Assembly (NCBI GenBank): GCA_023138875.1
Contig: JAGLOO010000008.1
Location: 1-64,000, forward strand
Origin: Bacteroidales bacterium
Lineage (GTDB): Bacteria > Bacteroidota > Bacteroidia > Bacteroidales > GCA-2748055
DNA length: 64,000 bases
Reading direction: 5' to 3'
Under the pieces are notes generated by a model. The model had not been told where the DNA came from, did not search any database, and saw only the letters and a list, made by a program, of their open reading frames with translations. Shown piece by piece: positions 17,093-26,960 of the stretch. The first letter of the stretch is position 1. Every line of letters begins with the position of its first letter. The position numbers and the translations under genes were made by a program.

Positions 17093-17923
17093 ATGAGTGA
17101 TGATTTATACATTCAAACACTGGAAGCCAACAGCAGCTTTACAGAACCGGCTATCCGGCAGGCCATGGCATCTTTGAGCCTGGACGAAGAAGACCGGGTG
17201 CTGGATGTACCCTGCGGAACCGGACGTCATGCCCTGTGGATGCTGGATCAATACCCGGGAACAAAAGTTACTTGCCTTGACCTGTCCGATGCACATATTA
17301 ATTATGCCGGTAAACTGGTTAAGGAGGCCGAAAAGGAAGGGGCTGTATCCCTGGTTAAAGGGGATATAAATCATATGGAATTCCCGGACAATTATTTCGA
17401 CCTGGTCTGGTGCTGTGACGGGCTGTGGCCAGGACCGGCAGAGATGGGTTGTGTGGCCGAGGAACCTTATGCCATCCTGGACGATATGCTAAGAATCATC
17501 CGCCCAGGCGGTCAGATCGCCATCCTGTTCTGGACCATGCAAAAACTCCTGCCCGGCTATCCCCTGGTGGAAGCGGCCCTGAATGCCACAGCCTATAGCA
17601 ACCGTCCCTTCACCCCGGATAGCAATCCGGGTCTCCACACCATGAACACCCTATCATGGTTGCGCAGGACGGGATTTAAGAAGCTGGAAGCAAGAACCTT
17701 CGCCGCGGATATCCAGGGCTTTCAGGGTCCGCAGGACATAGCGAAGGCCCAAATGCTCCTGTCCATGATATGGCAGGGTGCCGAAGGCCAGGTTCAAGCC
17801 GGGACCTGGAAACAGTACCAGGAGATCTCCGATCCTTCATCGGAAAAATATATCCTTAACAACAAGGATTACCTGGGAGTGGTCACCTATACCATGTTTA
17901 CAGGCACAAAGTTGAAAAAGTAA
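17093..17923 (+). CDS. Class I SAM-dependent methyltransferase
   Basis: This 276-residue protein is a full-length methyltransferase: motif I RVLDVPCGTGRHALWMLDQ, motif II VTCLDLSDAHINYA, motif III DINHMEFPDNYFDLVWCCDG and post-motif IRPGGQIAILFW. I chose ATG 17093, 20 bases after the barrel gene, because upstream codons in frame belong to that gene's shadow. It is the third methyltransferase-type sequence in this exporter locus. Substrate unknown. Confidence 0.83.
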   Translation: MSDDLYIQTLEANSSFTEPAIRQAMASLSLDEEDRVLDVPCGTGRHALWMLDQYPGTKVTCLDLSDAHINYAGKLVKEAEKEGAVSLVKGDINHMEFPDNYFDLVWCCDGLWPGPAEMGCVAEEPYAILDDMLRIIRPGGQIAILFWTMQKLLPGYPLVEAALNATAYSNRPFTPDSNPGLHTMNTLSWLRRTGFKKLEARTFAADIQGFQGPQDIAKAQMLLSMIWQGAEGQVQAGTWKQYQEISDPSSEKYILNNKDYLGVVTYTMFTGTKLKK

Positions 17924-17950
17924 TATTCCCTTTCTATCCAAAACTCAGGC

Positions 17951-18268
17951 ATGGAAAAGTACAGTTTTGAAAAGAAAACCCTCTGGGTGGTTCTGCTCAC
18001 CGCAGTAACCATGGTAGTGGAGATCATTTTCGGCCTGACCACCCGGTCGATGGCCTTGCTGGCCGACGGCATCCATATGGGATCGCATGTCCTGGCGATC
18101 GGATTGAGCTGGCTGGCCTATGTCATAGTCAGGAAAGTTTCGAAAAGCAAAAAATTCAACGGAAACTCGGATAAAATCCTGTCACTCTCAAGCTACAGCA
18201 TGATCACGGACATAGCAACGGACACGGGCATCATCACTAAGCCATTCTCATATGCACCATGGAACTGA
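17951..18268 (+). pseudogene. Truncated cation diffusion facilitator (DmeF/CzcD-like)
   Basis: The first ~60 residues match the N terminus of a CDF metal exporter: two TM segments with TRSMALLADGIHMGSHVLAI, which carries the Asp and His of the TM2 metal site. After about residue 75 the sequence departs from the family and stops at 105, while intact members are about 300 residues. The next ~285 bases (18269-18554) carry no gene that I can recognise. A large deletion has removed the remaining TM helices and the cytoplasmic domain. Confidence 0.72.
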
Positions 18269-18554
18269 AACCCATTGCATCGATAAAGTTCAATCCCAAC
18301 CTTACACGAATAGGCTGCCCCTTCTTCATCCCCCTGTACATTGGAAATGACTCGATTACGCTGACTCTTTTATCCCATTTTTCGAGAGATTTTACCCGTT
18401 TCAGCCCCCATCCTTCCTGAAAATTGTCCATTCCTCCTTTTTTCTGAGTATTTGAAAGGTATGAAAAGGTAAAAAATCATAATAAATAAGGATTGTCAAA
18501 AGAACGGAGAATAAGCAACTTTGCGTTTCAATCTTAAAAAGATGATGAACAAGC

Positions 18555-18872
18555 ATGAAGGTGGACGGAATCCTGCAAAAACTCAAGCGTCATTGGAGCA
18601 TTAGTAATTCACTGCAGGTGCTTGTAATCCTTATTGTTTTTGCCCTGGCAGGATTTTCAACTCTTTTTATTCACAGGCAGATCAACACCTTGCTGGAGAT
18701 CAATCAGGACAGTAGCTTTTGGCTCAGGCTATTGGTCTTCATAGTCCTGATTCTTCCCTTGTATACTGTAATACTGTACATTTATGGAATTGTACTCGGG
18801 CAGAGGAAGTTCTCTAAAAAGTTTATCAAAACAAAACTTGGTCTAATATTCAGAAAAAATGCAGGCAATTGA
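18555..18872 (+). CDS. Small two-TM membrane protein, DUF6787-like
   Basis: This 105-residue protein has two hydrophobic helices (residues ~21-40 and ~61-82) and a basic C terminus. The start LQKLKRHWSISNSLQVLVIL and the segment IYGIVLGQRKFSKKF follow the pattern of the Bacteroidota family DUF6787. It overlaps the next gene by 14 bases, so the two are co-translated. Function unknown. Confidence 0.62.
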   Translation: MKVDGILQKLKRHWSISNSLQVLVILIVFALAGFSTLFIHRQINTLLEINQDSSFWLRLLVFIVLILPLYTVILYIYGIVLGQRKFSKKFIKTKLGLIFRKNAGN

Positions 18873-19194
18873 TCTAAATTACTCAGGCATTATCATCGGG
18901 GCCATATCCTTTTTTATCATTGGGTTTTTCCACCCCATTGTGATCAAAGCAGAATATTACCTGGGGAGAAAATCCTGGTGGATATTCCTGGTGTTAGGCA
19001 TCTGTGTTTCCCTTGCATCTTTATTGACAGAGAATACTATGATCTCCATCGGCCTGGGGGTGTTTGCCTTCTCCTGCTTCTGGAGCATCAAGGAGGTCTT
19101 CGAACAGGAGCAACGGGTCCTGAACGGCCGTTTCCCGAAGAATCCCAAGCGGAAATACCCTGATTCTTCAGGAGAAATGCAAGCAAGAAAATGA
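18859..19194 (+). CDS. DUF4491 family membrane protein
   Basis: This 111-residue protein shows the DUF4491 pattern strongly: NYSGIIIGAISFFIIGFFHP, IVIKAEYYLGRKSWW, FSCFWSIKEVFEQEQRV and the C-terminal GRFPKNPKRKY. It has three TM helices. The family is common in Bacteroidota and of unknown function. It overlaps the DUF6787-like gene. Confidence 0.82.
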   Translation: MQAIDLNYSGIIIGAISFFIIGFFHPIVIKAEYYLGRKSWWIFLVLGICVSLASLLTENTMISIGLGVFAFSCFWSIKEVFEQEQRVLNGRFPKNPKRKYPDSSGEMQARK

Positions 19195-19239
19195 GGGCAA
19201 ATTACAGCTGTTGGATGGGCAGGATCTGCCACATGATAC

Positions 19240-20757
19240 TTAGCTCTTCTTGTTCCTACGGTGCTTTTTGTACCAGACCACAAAGCCGGTGACGGACATG
19301 AATACGGTCAGTAAACCCACCAGGGGAACGACTAGGATGTAAAACATCCCGAAAAGGGGCTTATAAATACGGCCGGTATGCACTTCCAGGGCAACATTCC
19401 AGAGCGAAATTGGGGTATTGACCAGCCTGGTGGGCATGGGGGAAAAGGACTTTCCTGCTTCGGCCATCCGGGCCCCTGTGTTGTAATCAAACCAGACCGT
19501 TCCACCGGAATATTCCTTACTCATGCCAGTAATCATATCGCGGCTCACGGGCGGGCCGGGTCGGCCCATGGGTTTCCAGGGCTCGCCGGTGATCCTGTTC
19601 ACCACGATCCCCTCATCAGGCTGCCATACAAATAAACCGGAGAAGGAACACACCAGCCAACTGCCCGGAGCAAGGGGTTCAAACACATTGATGCCCATCA
19701 CGCTCAGGGGAGGCTGGACCGGAATGCGGATCAATTCCCGTTCCAATCCGGCGTCCGCACGATAAAATCCATCCGATGTGGCTAGCAGGAAACTATCCCT
19801 TCCCTCTTCGTAGCGGATTGCCCGAAGCTTGTCGAACCAGGCATTGGGCGAATCCAGCTTTGTACCAGGGATCTTATTTACTTGCTTTGTGGCAATGGCA
19901 ATGAGCAGGGGCGGCCTCAGAAACATCCCTGTAAGGGTGGTCAGTAGCAGAAGCACCAGGGTGATCCAGCCGGTCTTATTGTGCCACTTCAGGCTCCACC
20001 TGCTGGTGCGGGAGGCCTTCTTCGCCTCACTGCCCTTCTTCTTTCTTCCCCGTATGCGGTAGCGGTTCACAAAGAAGATCAGTCCGGTGATGGTCAGGAA
20101 TATGAAGATCAGGCCTACGGCATCCACGATAATTTTTCCGGCCAGGCCGTATATTTCACCACTGTGGATTACCCAAAGGGTTTTGAACAAGCCTACCTGA
20201 TCCTTATAGCCTGCCGGCGGAGTCAAATGATGTACATGAAAATGCCCGAATGCATCCCTGATCAGTAGTTCGGAACGGGTCAGCACGAGCAGACTGTCAC
20301 CTTTCTGGCTCAGATCCGCCACGCGCTGTTTCCTGACGGGCAGTTCACATTTCTGCCACAGGCCCGACACAGCTTCAAAACGGAACAGGCCAAAATAGGT
20401 CCCGGCATACAATTCCCCTGAGGGCAGCATACTTAAGGCACTTACCTTCCGGTTGTCAATCCCTTTCGGGAAGCCGGCATTGAAATCCGAATATTCTTTG
20501 AATTCAGGTGTTGTCAACCAGATACCTATGTTACCGTAAACCAGCACCGAATCAGGGCTCAGTTGCAGGCTTCCCCGTACGGATGCGTTATTCCAGTTTA
20601 CATAGCGATGCTCCTTTGGTAGAAGTTTGCGGTTCACATCAACGCCCGAAAACGCCTTTCGGTGGTTCAATATAATGCCTGATGCTGCAAACATCAGTAG
20701 AAAGAGGGTCAGGACAATGCCAATCCACTTATGGCTTTTTCTCAGAAACTTGATCAT
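19240..20757 (-). CDS. PepSY-associated TM protein with large extracytoplasmic loops
   Basis: This 505-residue protein begins with the PepSY-TM signature (FLRKSHKWIGIVLTLFLLMF) and has further TM segments at about residues 207-228, 265-285 and 468-490. Between them lie two long extracytoplasmic stretches with repeated beta-rich segments (SMLPSGELYAGTYFGLFRFE; TSDGFYRADAGLERELIRIP; CSFSGLFVWQPDEGIVVNRI) resembling propeller-type repeats. PepSY-TM proteins accompany TonB receptors and can act as iron reductases at the inner membrane. It is the last gene of the minus-strand heme/iron cluster. Confidence 0.75.
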   Translation of the reverse strand: MIKFLRKSHKWIGIVLTLFLLMFAASGIILNHRKAFSGVDVNRKLLPKEHRYVNWNNASVRGSLQLSPDSVLVYGNIGIWLTTPEFKEYSDFNAGFPKGIDNRKVSALSMLPSGELYAGTYFGLFRFEAVSGLWQKCELPVRKQRVADLSQKGDSLLVLTRSELLIRDAFGHFHVHHLTPPAGYKDQVGLFKTLWVIHSGEIYGLAGKIIVDAVGLIFIFLTITGLIFFVNRYRIRGRKKKGSEAKKASRTSRWSLKWHNKTGWITLVLLLLTTLTGMFLRPPLLIAIATKQVNKIPGTKLDSPNAWFDKLRAIRYEEGRDSFLLATSDGFYRADAGLERELIRIPVQPPLSVMGINVFEPLAPGSWLVCSFSGLFVWQPDEGIVVNRITGEPWKPMGRPGPPVSRDMITGMSKEYSGGTVWFDYNTGARMAEAGKSFSPMPTRLVNTPISLWNVALEVHTGRIYKPLFGMFYILVVPLVGLLTVFMSVTGFVVWYKKHRRNKKS

Positions 20758-20819
20758 CGAAACAATTCAGGGTATATAACCACGAAAGTATTGGTTTGTT
20801 GCAACTATCCGGGTTTGAA

Positions 20820-21431
20820 TTATTCAAAGTTCCGGCTTCCGTCGGGCTGGTAAAGATAGCGCATGGTCACATAGCCGGTCTGGGATTCATCGTTGTAATA
20901 ATCCTTCAGCCAGATCTTCACATATTTTTCATCTGCGGTCTTGATGACATAAATATTGTCGTTGATGGTATAGGTGGGAGGCGGACCCTCAAAGGTAAGC
21001 CAGGTGGCCAGTACTGTATCGCCGGGGACATTGATGTACTCCCAGACGCCGGATTCCTGAATGATGCCAATGGAATCGTTCAGGGAATATCCACTTTCCG
21101 GAGCCTCTGTCACAGATTCAAACCCAATTGTGCCCATATTCAGGCTTCCTCCCATTCCGGGTCCGGAGGTACCGCAGTTTACTCTCACATCGTAGCGATG
21201 GAATCCAATGTCCCAGGCATCGGAAGTACTAAAATTGCTTACTGTCACTTCTTTGTCTTCTGAGAAGGAAAAATAGACCCACGTCTCATAGGCTGTGGCA
21301 TCCAGAGTAACAGTTTTGATTTCAAGCTCCTGTTCATTGGGATCAGGGTCAGGATCCTCTGTTTCACATGATATGAAAGACAGAACAAACCCTAAAATAA
21401 GAAAGTACATATACTTGCTTGTTGTTTTCAT
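20820..21431 (-). CDS. HmuY-like heme-binding lipoprotein
   Basis: This 203-residue protein has a lipoprotein signal (FLILGFVLSFISCETEDPD) and the HmuY family layout: TAYETWVYFSFSEDKEVTVS, SDAWDIGFHRYDVRVNCGTS, a TWLTF segment and a C-terminal strand set (YVIKTADEKYVKIWLKDYYN, then TGYVTMRYLYQ). HmuY proteins sit on the cell surface, strip heme from host proteins and pass it to a TonB receptor. I chose ATG 21431 over an upstream in-frame ATG inside the TonB gene because it starts the signal peptide. It lies directly downstream of the TonB receptor gene. Confidence 0.82.
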   Translation of the reverse strand: MKTTSKYMYFLILGFVLSFISCETEDPDPDPNEQELEIKTVTLDATAYETWVYFSFSEDKEVTVSNFSTSDAWDIGFHRYDVRVNCGTSGPGMGGSLNMGTIGFESVTEAPESGYSLNDSIGIIQESGVWEYINVPGDTVLATWLTFEGPPPTYTINDNIYVIKTADEKYVKIWLKDYYNDESQTGYVTMRYLYQPDGSRNFE

Positions 21432-21438
21432 GATTGCT

Positions 21439-23724
21439 TTATTTTGATTTATGAATAGACCTGTAAAGTTTTTCAATGGAGAGGTCAAGTTTTACAAAAT
21501 AACTTCTTCCCGGCGAGGTTGATGTGTTGAAGGTGATCATGCCGGCCGTATAATCGAAGAGGTTCTCAATACCAACCACCAGGTTTACTCCCTGGGGAAA
21601 ACGCTGGGCCAGGGACAACCTCCAGGTGGTATAGCCCTCATAGTGAACCGGGTACCAGGCTTCGATGAGTTCTCCCCGGTATTCAATTTCTTCCATGACA
21701 TGGTATTCCTTGGCCCCGATGTACTTGCCGGAAATATTTGCCGTAAGCTGGTAACGGGGCCTGGTGAAACGGTATTCCATCTGAAGATTGGCCGTATGCG
21801 GGCTCACACTGGAAAGGCGAACACCCTCCTGGTGATTCTGATCATTTACGTAAGAATAAGCACCTTTTAATACAAAGGGTTTAAACAAACGAAGCTTCAT
21901 GAGGAAATCCATTCCTTTCAGGCTCGAGGAGGCAATATTCTGGTAGCGATAAACAGTCTGGTTGTCCTCCCATTGACCTTCTATTTTATTTTTGAAGTTG
22001 TTGATGTAGGCATTCAGGGAAGCATTCAGTTTGGGCCGTGTGAATTCAAGGGAAGCCGAATAGTAGTTATTTGTTTCGGGTTGAAGGTCCTCGTTTCCCA
22101 TGATCATAAACATTCCCAGGTGGTCCCATCTCATGTAAAGTTCCTTTAGGCTGGGGGAGCGGTAGCCAGAAGCATAATTTAGTCGAAGGCTCAGTGGAGC
22201 CATGCGGTACATCAGAGAAAGCTTGGGTGTAAAATAACCCCCGAAGGCAGAGTGATAGCCTCCCCGGAGTCCCAGCACAATATCAAGATCTTCCCGGGGG
22301 GAAATCTCATCCTGAAGAAAAAGAATGGTCGAGGATGCCTGCTTATCGATCAGATCTCCATAGACAAACATATCGGTGAGCAGTGATTCATGCAGGTACT
22401 CCAGCCCGGCCACCACTTGCTGGATCTTCCCGGGGTTGAACTGAGTAATCAGTTTTGGATTCAGAAAGTCGTTGCTGTAATTAATGTCTTTTCGGTGAAG
22501 CTTCTCCAGATAATCGTACTTATTGTAGGTGTCGGAGTGGAAGGAAAATATCCAGGAAGCCGATCCCATACTTTGAAGACTGGCTTTTAGCCCATAGGAC
22601 AAGTCATTAAAAAACTCATGCTTCTTGTCCTCCCGGTAGAAATCATACTTATGCCGCTGGTAATAGCTGCCATAGGCCTCAACAGAAAGCCTCTCGTTGA
22701 AATTATAGCTGAATCTCTGCTTCACCATGAAGTCCGATTCCCCTTCAATGGAAGTGGGATCTTCACGGAGACTCTCATAAATCGTGGTATCGGGATCGAT
22801 AAACTCCTTGACCAGGGAATCCCGGTCAAAAAGCTGGTAGCCATCACTGCTGTGAAGCGACAAGCTGGTATTCGAATGCAGGTTCCCCAGATTGAATCCA
22901 AGCACAGCATCGGCATTCAGGTTGGGCCTGTCCAGGTTCTTCCAGAATTCATAGTTCTCGTCATTTTCATCCGGAGCCGGGTAGTTCTTCTCATTGAATC
23001 CAGCGTATTTCACCGAAACGGATCCGTATGCTTTCTCCTTTCTCTGCTTGCTGATGATATTGATCACTGCTCCCATGGCCTGGGATCCGTACAATGCCGA
23101 TGCAGCACCCTTCACAATTTCGATGCGTTCAATATCCGCTGCATTCAAACGGGAATAATCCACATTCCCCCGGGTCTCTCCCGCCATCCGTTCTCCATCG
23201 ATCAGGATCAGCACATTCCGGCCCTCCAGGCCCTGCATATTGATGTCCGTGCTGGTGCCATGCCGCTGGAACTCAATGCCGGGCAGTTCGGCCTCCAGGA
23301 CAGCCTGAACATCGGCATAGCCCCCGCTTTCAATCTGCCGGGATGAAATAAGTTGCGTAATTACAGGGGCGTCCTTCAGGGCCTTTTCCGTTCGGGTAGC
23401 TGTAATCACCACCTGCTCCAGCTGGAGGGGATCTGCTTCCATGAAGAAGCTAACAGATTCTCCCGGATCAATGGTATCAACCAGGGCCTTATATCCCACA
23501 AAAGAGATGGTCACAAGCGATCTTTCACGAAGGATGTTCGGGCATTCTCCGCTAAGCGATGTAATGGAATATTTCTGTACTCCGGTGGTCATGCCCTTGA
23601 AACTAACACTGGCATAAGGCACAGCCTGGCCGCTCTCCTCGTCCATCACCCTCAGTTTAGCTTCCTGTGAGAAGCACAGTCCGCTCACCAGGAGCAGGAA
23701 AAATATGAATATCCGAATCCTCAC
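21439..23724 (-). CDS. TonB-dependent receptor (HmuR-like)
   Basis: This 761-residue protein has a signal peptide, a carboxypeptidase-regulatory-like N domain (YASVSFKGMTTG ... TISFVGYKALVDTI), a plug (VITATRTEKALKDAPVITQL ... VLILIDGERMAGE ... IEIVKGAASALYGSQAMGAV) and a barrel (NYASGYRSPSLKELYMRW). This is the architecture of Bacteroidota heme receptors of the HmuR type. It starts at GTG 23724, sharing one base with the TAG of the upstream HmuY-like gene, and is followed by another HmuY-like gene. It imports heme or a related chelate across the outer membrane. Confidence 0.87.
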   Translation of the reverse strand: MRIRIFIFFLLLVSGLCFSQEAKLRVMDEESGQAVPYASVSFKGMTTGVQKYSITSLSGECPNILRERSLVTISFVGYKALVDTIDPGESVSFFMEADPLQLEQVVITATRTEKALKDAPVITQLISSRQIESGGYADVQAVLEAELPGIEFQRHGTSTDINMQGLEGRNVLILIDGERMAGETRGNVDYSRLNAADIERIEIVKGAASALYGSQAMGAVINIISKQRKEKAYGSVSVKYAGFNEKNYPAPDENDENYEFWKNLDRPNLNADAVLGFNLGNLHSNTSLSLHSSDGYQLFDRDSLVKEFIDPDTTIYESLREDPTSIEGESDFMVKQRFSYNFNERLSVEAYGSYYQRHKYDFYREDKKHEFFNDLSYGLKASLQSMGSASWIFSFHSDTYNKYDYLEKLHRKDINYSNDFLNPKLITQFNPGKIQQVVAGLEYLHESLLTDMFVYGDLIDKQASSTILFLQDEISPREDLDIVLGLRGGYHSAFGGYFTPKLSLMYRMAPLSLRLNYASGYRSPSLKELYMRWDHLGMFMIMGNEDLQPETNNYYSASLEFTRPKLNASLNAYINNFKNKIEGQWEDNQTVYRYQNIASSSLKGMDFLMKLRLFKPFVLKGAYSYVNDQNHQEGVRLSSVSPHTANLQMEYRFTRPRYQLTANISGKYIGAKEYHVMEEIEYRGELIEAWYPVHYEGYTTWRLSLAQRFPQGVNLVVGIENLFDYTAGMITFNTSTSPGRSYFVKLDLSIEKLYRSIHKSK

Positions 23725-24734
23725 TACAGTCTCATCACCTCCATTGTGGTGGTCCCCTTTATCCCGCTTTCATCATAGAAACTGATGAAGCGAAGTTTGT
23801 AATAATACCCGTCAATATTTCTGATGATATAATTTTTATCGGGGACAATGGTATAGAGCTCATTGTCAAAGCTATAGAATTTCCAGTCGTAGCCAATGAT
23901 ATCGAGGTCTGAGGAGAAAGTATGCCGGATGGTATCCTGCAGCTTGATGCTGAAAAAATCACTGCTATCCATGGCAACTGACATTCCATAGGGATTGATC
24001 AGGACCCCTGTTACGAGGTAGGGATACTGCTCCCCGTCGTCGGTTATCAGCATGGTGGAATACCTGGTGCACTTCAGGCTCCATCGGTCCTTTTCCGGTG
24101 CAACCGGGACTGTGCCCGAATCAAAAGAAAAATATACGTAGCTAAAGTCCGAAGCTTTCTCAATGAGGAGGGTCTGCTCATCAGAGCCATCCAGGGCTGC
24201 ATGTCTCAACAGGTAGTTCCCGTCTTCGATGTCAAGTGTGGTTTTTCTCTTGCCCGTATTCTGCCCCTCTGGCCCCAGGCCCAGGTCGATGACGTAAACG
24301 TATTGGAGCGATTGCAGGGAGTCGCCCGACTTATCGTACCACTGCCCAATGGCTGTACTGTCAGGATCTCCGCCGGAGTGGTCAAAGTTCATCTCCAGTC
24401 CCTCGTCCGAATCCACCTGCTGAAAGCTGGTATCCATGGAATTACCTGCAAGCATCATTTTTGCTGAATTGAGGATTACATGCCATTCGTCCACTTTACA
24501 TTCAAAGGCCAGGTCCCAGTCATAAATGGAATTTGATGCCTGGATAGAATAGGTGGAAAGATCAAGAAAGACCTGTGTATGATAGCTCTCCCCCAGTTCC
24601 ACCGACAGGGTTTCCAACTCTCCGGATTTGTGCACAGGAACAATCTCATCCTCTTCGAAGCAGGAGGTTAATAGCAGAGAGGCAGCCAGGAATACGGGCA
24701 GAAGGGGGCCTGTCAGATGCTTTCTAGCTGTCAT
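23724..24734 (-). CDS. HmuY-like lipoprotein, two-domain
   Basis: This 336-residue lipoprotein (AASLLLTSCFEEDE) is about twice the length of a single HmuY domain. It shows two family-like halves: NSIYDWDLAFECKVDEWHVI with a matching C-terminal strand region, then DFSYVYFSFDSGTV, DRWSLKCTRYSTMLI and NYIIRNIDGYYYKLRFISFY. Both neighbours are TonB receptor genes; it overlaps the upstream one by 11 bases. Likely a surface heme-capture protein with two binding modules. Confidence 0.75.
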   Translation of the reverse strand: MTARKHLTGPLLPVFLAASLLLTSCFEEDEIVPVHKSGELETLSVELGESYHTQVFLDLSTYSIQASNSIYDWDLAFECKVDEWHVILNSAKMMLAGNSMDTSFQQVDSDEGLEMNFDHSGGDPDSTAIGQWYDKSGDSLQSLQYVYVIDLGLGPEGQNTGKRKTTLDIEDGNYLLRHAALDGSDEQTLLIEKASDFSYVYFSFDSGTVPVAPEKDRWSLKCTRYSTMLITDDGEQYPYLVTGVLINPYGMSVAMDSSDFFSIKLQDTIRHTFSSDLDIIGYDWKFYSFDNELYTIVPDKNYIIRNIDGYYYKLRFISFYDESGIKGTTTMEVMRL

Positions 24735-26943
24735 ATTTCACGAAGTTTAATTTGAGCCCGAGGAAAAAGGTTCTTCCCCATCCGATGATGGAGGAAGCAT
24801 CACCGCCGTGAGCGCTGCCTCCGGATGTAGATCCCTGAATCACTGTATTGTTGAACACATTTTTCACTCCGGTGGAGAGGGTGATTTTCCGGGTAAAAAA
24901 AGACTTCGACAGGCTGATGTCCATGTGGTGGTAGTCGTTCATGTAGGTGATATTGACCTCACCGGCATCATCATAGCTGTACAGGGGGTAGCGGCCGAAG
25001 TATTTATAAAACACGGAGAAATTTGCACTGTTTTTCAGGAATTTCACCGCCAGGCTGGCATTGGCATTTGTACTGAAAATGAAGCGGTCCGACTCGTAGT
25101 AATCATCCCTGCGGCCGGTTTCCGCTATACCCGCCTGAATGTCCATAAAACGTCCCGGGCTCAGCGACAGGGTAAAAGCACCTCCCAGCGATTCATACTT
25201 ACCGATATTCTCGTTGCGGTAATGGAGGGGGTTGTCAGGGTCCACCTGGACAAGGGTGATCTTGTTGAAGATCTGGTTGTAGAAGGCACTCAGCCGGATC
25301 TCGGTATGTTTCTTCAGCAAAGAAGCCTTTTTGTTGACCGCAAAATTGAAGTTATGGGAGTTTTCAGCCTTCAGATCCTCATTTCCTTCCACCTGGTGAT
25401 TGCTGTCATAGAAAAACAGGTATAGCTCCTTCAGGGAAGGAGCCCTGAAACCCCGTGCATAGGAAAGGCGAATGCTCGACTGTGGCAACTGGTATTTTAC
25501 ATTGACCGAAGGAACTACCGGTGCTTTGTATTTGGTATTATAAGCCAGTCTTACCGCCGGCTGAAAGATCAATCTTTTGTTCAGGTGCCATTGCAGGTTG
25601 GCAAACAGGGCATAGTCGCCAATGTCCTCGTAATTGTTCTTAATTCTTTTGCCTGTGGCGGTTTCCAGGTTTACATCCACGCCCAGCTGGTACTGGAGCT
25701 TCCTGTCCTCTCCAAGTGAATTATAAGCACCCCGTACCACGAAAGCATTGAATACTGAGGTGTCGTTGTCGCTCTCATTAGGACTGAGAGTGGTTTCCAG
25801 GGTGGTCAGGTCCTTCAGGTACTTGTTCTTGGTCCTTGAATAATAGGAGTAAGAAAGCAGCAGGTCCAGGTTGGCCGAATTTTTAAACTCGTAGAATCCG
25901 TTTGTACTGCCATTCAGGCGCCGGGTATAGTACCAGGTATCGTGCCCTTTATCATAATACGGGGGGGAAGGATTGTTCCGGTCCAGCAGGCGCTCATTGA
26001 AATAATCAAGCTTGTTCTTGATCTTCAGCCTGTCCCTGCTATAGGCATATTGCAGGCCGGCCACATATTGTTCCTTGGGTTTCCACTGCTTCCAGCGCGA
26101 ATCCGGGTCGGTGGAGTATCCCTGGAAAAAATTCCTTCCCAGTTTCAGCCCCATATCGTGTCCTTTACGCTTCAGGTAGGCATTCCCGTTGAAGTTGTAG
26201 ACCCCCACCGACTCATAATGGGAGTCCAGATCGGCTTTGAAACTGGCGTACTTGTTTTCCTTGGTTATGATGTTGATCACCCCTCCAAGGGCATTGCTGC
26301 CATATATGACCGACATGGGGCCTTCCACGATTTCCACATGGTCCACTTCATTCAGGTTGATCTGACTCAAATCGATATTCCCGTTCAACCGGCCGATGAC
26401 AGGGACACCATCCACAAGGATCTTGATGTTTTCACCGGAGATTCCCTGCAGCTTCAGGGAAGAACCCGTGGAAGGATCATTGTTGATCTGGATGTTCAGG
26501 TCTGTATTGAGCAGCTCGGCCAGGTTGTTGGAAGCCTTGCGCTCAATTTTTTCAGAACCGATCACCTTGATGTTGTAGATGGACCTGTCGACCGGTATGG
26601 GCCGATTCTGTCCGGTTACTACCACCTCGTCGAGGCTGAGTGATCCGGGGAGCAATTCATAGTTAATTGAGGGCTGGTAGTGGCTTATGGTATCCAGGAG
26701 GGTCTCGTATCCCATAAAAGAAACACTTACCAGTGTTCTCCCGGTATAAGTAAGGATGGCCTTCCCGTCCAGGTCCGTGGTCATATAATTCGTAGTTCCG
26801 TAATCCAGGTCCTCTGTGCAAACATGGCAGAAGGGCAGAAACTCACCGCTCTCCCCGTCTCTTACCAGGATATGGATGATCCGTTCCTGGGAAAAGGCCT
26901 GGTATCCCAGGATACAAAAGATAAAAAGTAGCAGTCGCTTCAT
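24724..26943 (-). CDS. TonB-dependent receptor (HmuR-like)
   Basis: This 739-residue receptor has a signal peptide (LLLFIFCILGYQAFSQ), a carboxypeptidase-regulatory-like domain with VSFMGYETLLDTISHY, a plug (SEKIERKASNNLAELLNTDL ... VEIVEGPMSVIYGSNALGGV) and a barrel with the conserved YARGFRAPSLKELYLFF box. I chose ATG 26943 rather than the in-frame ATG at 26961. A strong terminator hairpin lies just upstream (26961-27000), so this gene probably needs its own promoter or read-through. Second receptor of the heme/iron island. Confidence 0.87.
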   Translation of the reverse strand: MKRLLLFIFCILGYQAFSQERIIHILVRDGESGEFLPFCHVCTEDLDYGTTNYMTTDLDGKAILTYTGRTLVSVSFMGYETLLDTISHYQPSINYELLPGSLSLDEVVVTGQNRPIPVDRSIYNIKVIGSEKIERKASNNLAELLNTDLNIQINNDPSTGSSLKLQGISGENIKILVDGVPVIGRLNGNIDLSQINLNEVDHVEIVEGPMSVIYGSNALGGVINIITKENKYASFKADLDSHYESVGVYNFNGNAYLKRKGHDMGLKLGRNFFQGYSTDPDSRWKQWKPKEQYVAGLQYAYSRDRLKIKNKLDYFNERLLDRNNPSPPYYDKGHDTWYYTRRLNGSTNGFYEFKNSANLDLLLSYSYYSRTKNKYLKDLTTLETTLSPNESDNDTSVFNAFVVRGAYNSLGEDRKLQYQLGVDVNLETATGKRIKNNYEDIGDYALFANLQWHLNKRLIFQPAVRLAYNTKYKAPVVPSVNVKYQLPQSSIRLSYARGFRAPSLKELYLFFYDSNHQVEGNEDLKAENSHNFNFAVNKKASLLKKHTEIRLSAFYNQIFNKITLVQVDPDNPLHYRNENIGKYESLGGAFTLSLSPGRFMDIQAGIAETGRRDDYYESDRFIFSTNANASLAVKFLKNSANFSVFYKYFGRYPLYSYDDAGEVNITYMNDYHHMDISLSKSFFTRKITLSTGVKNVFNNTVIQGSTSGGSAHGGDASSIIGWGRTFFLGLKLNFVKYDS

Positions 26944-26960
26944 TCTAAGAATTAAACTCA

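Noticed and set aside
18237-18431. Minus-strand open frame downstream of the truncated CDF gene
   Set aside because: 64 codons with no domain; probably chance within a deletion scar.
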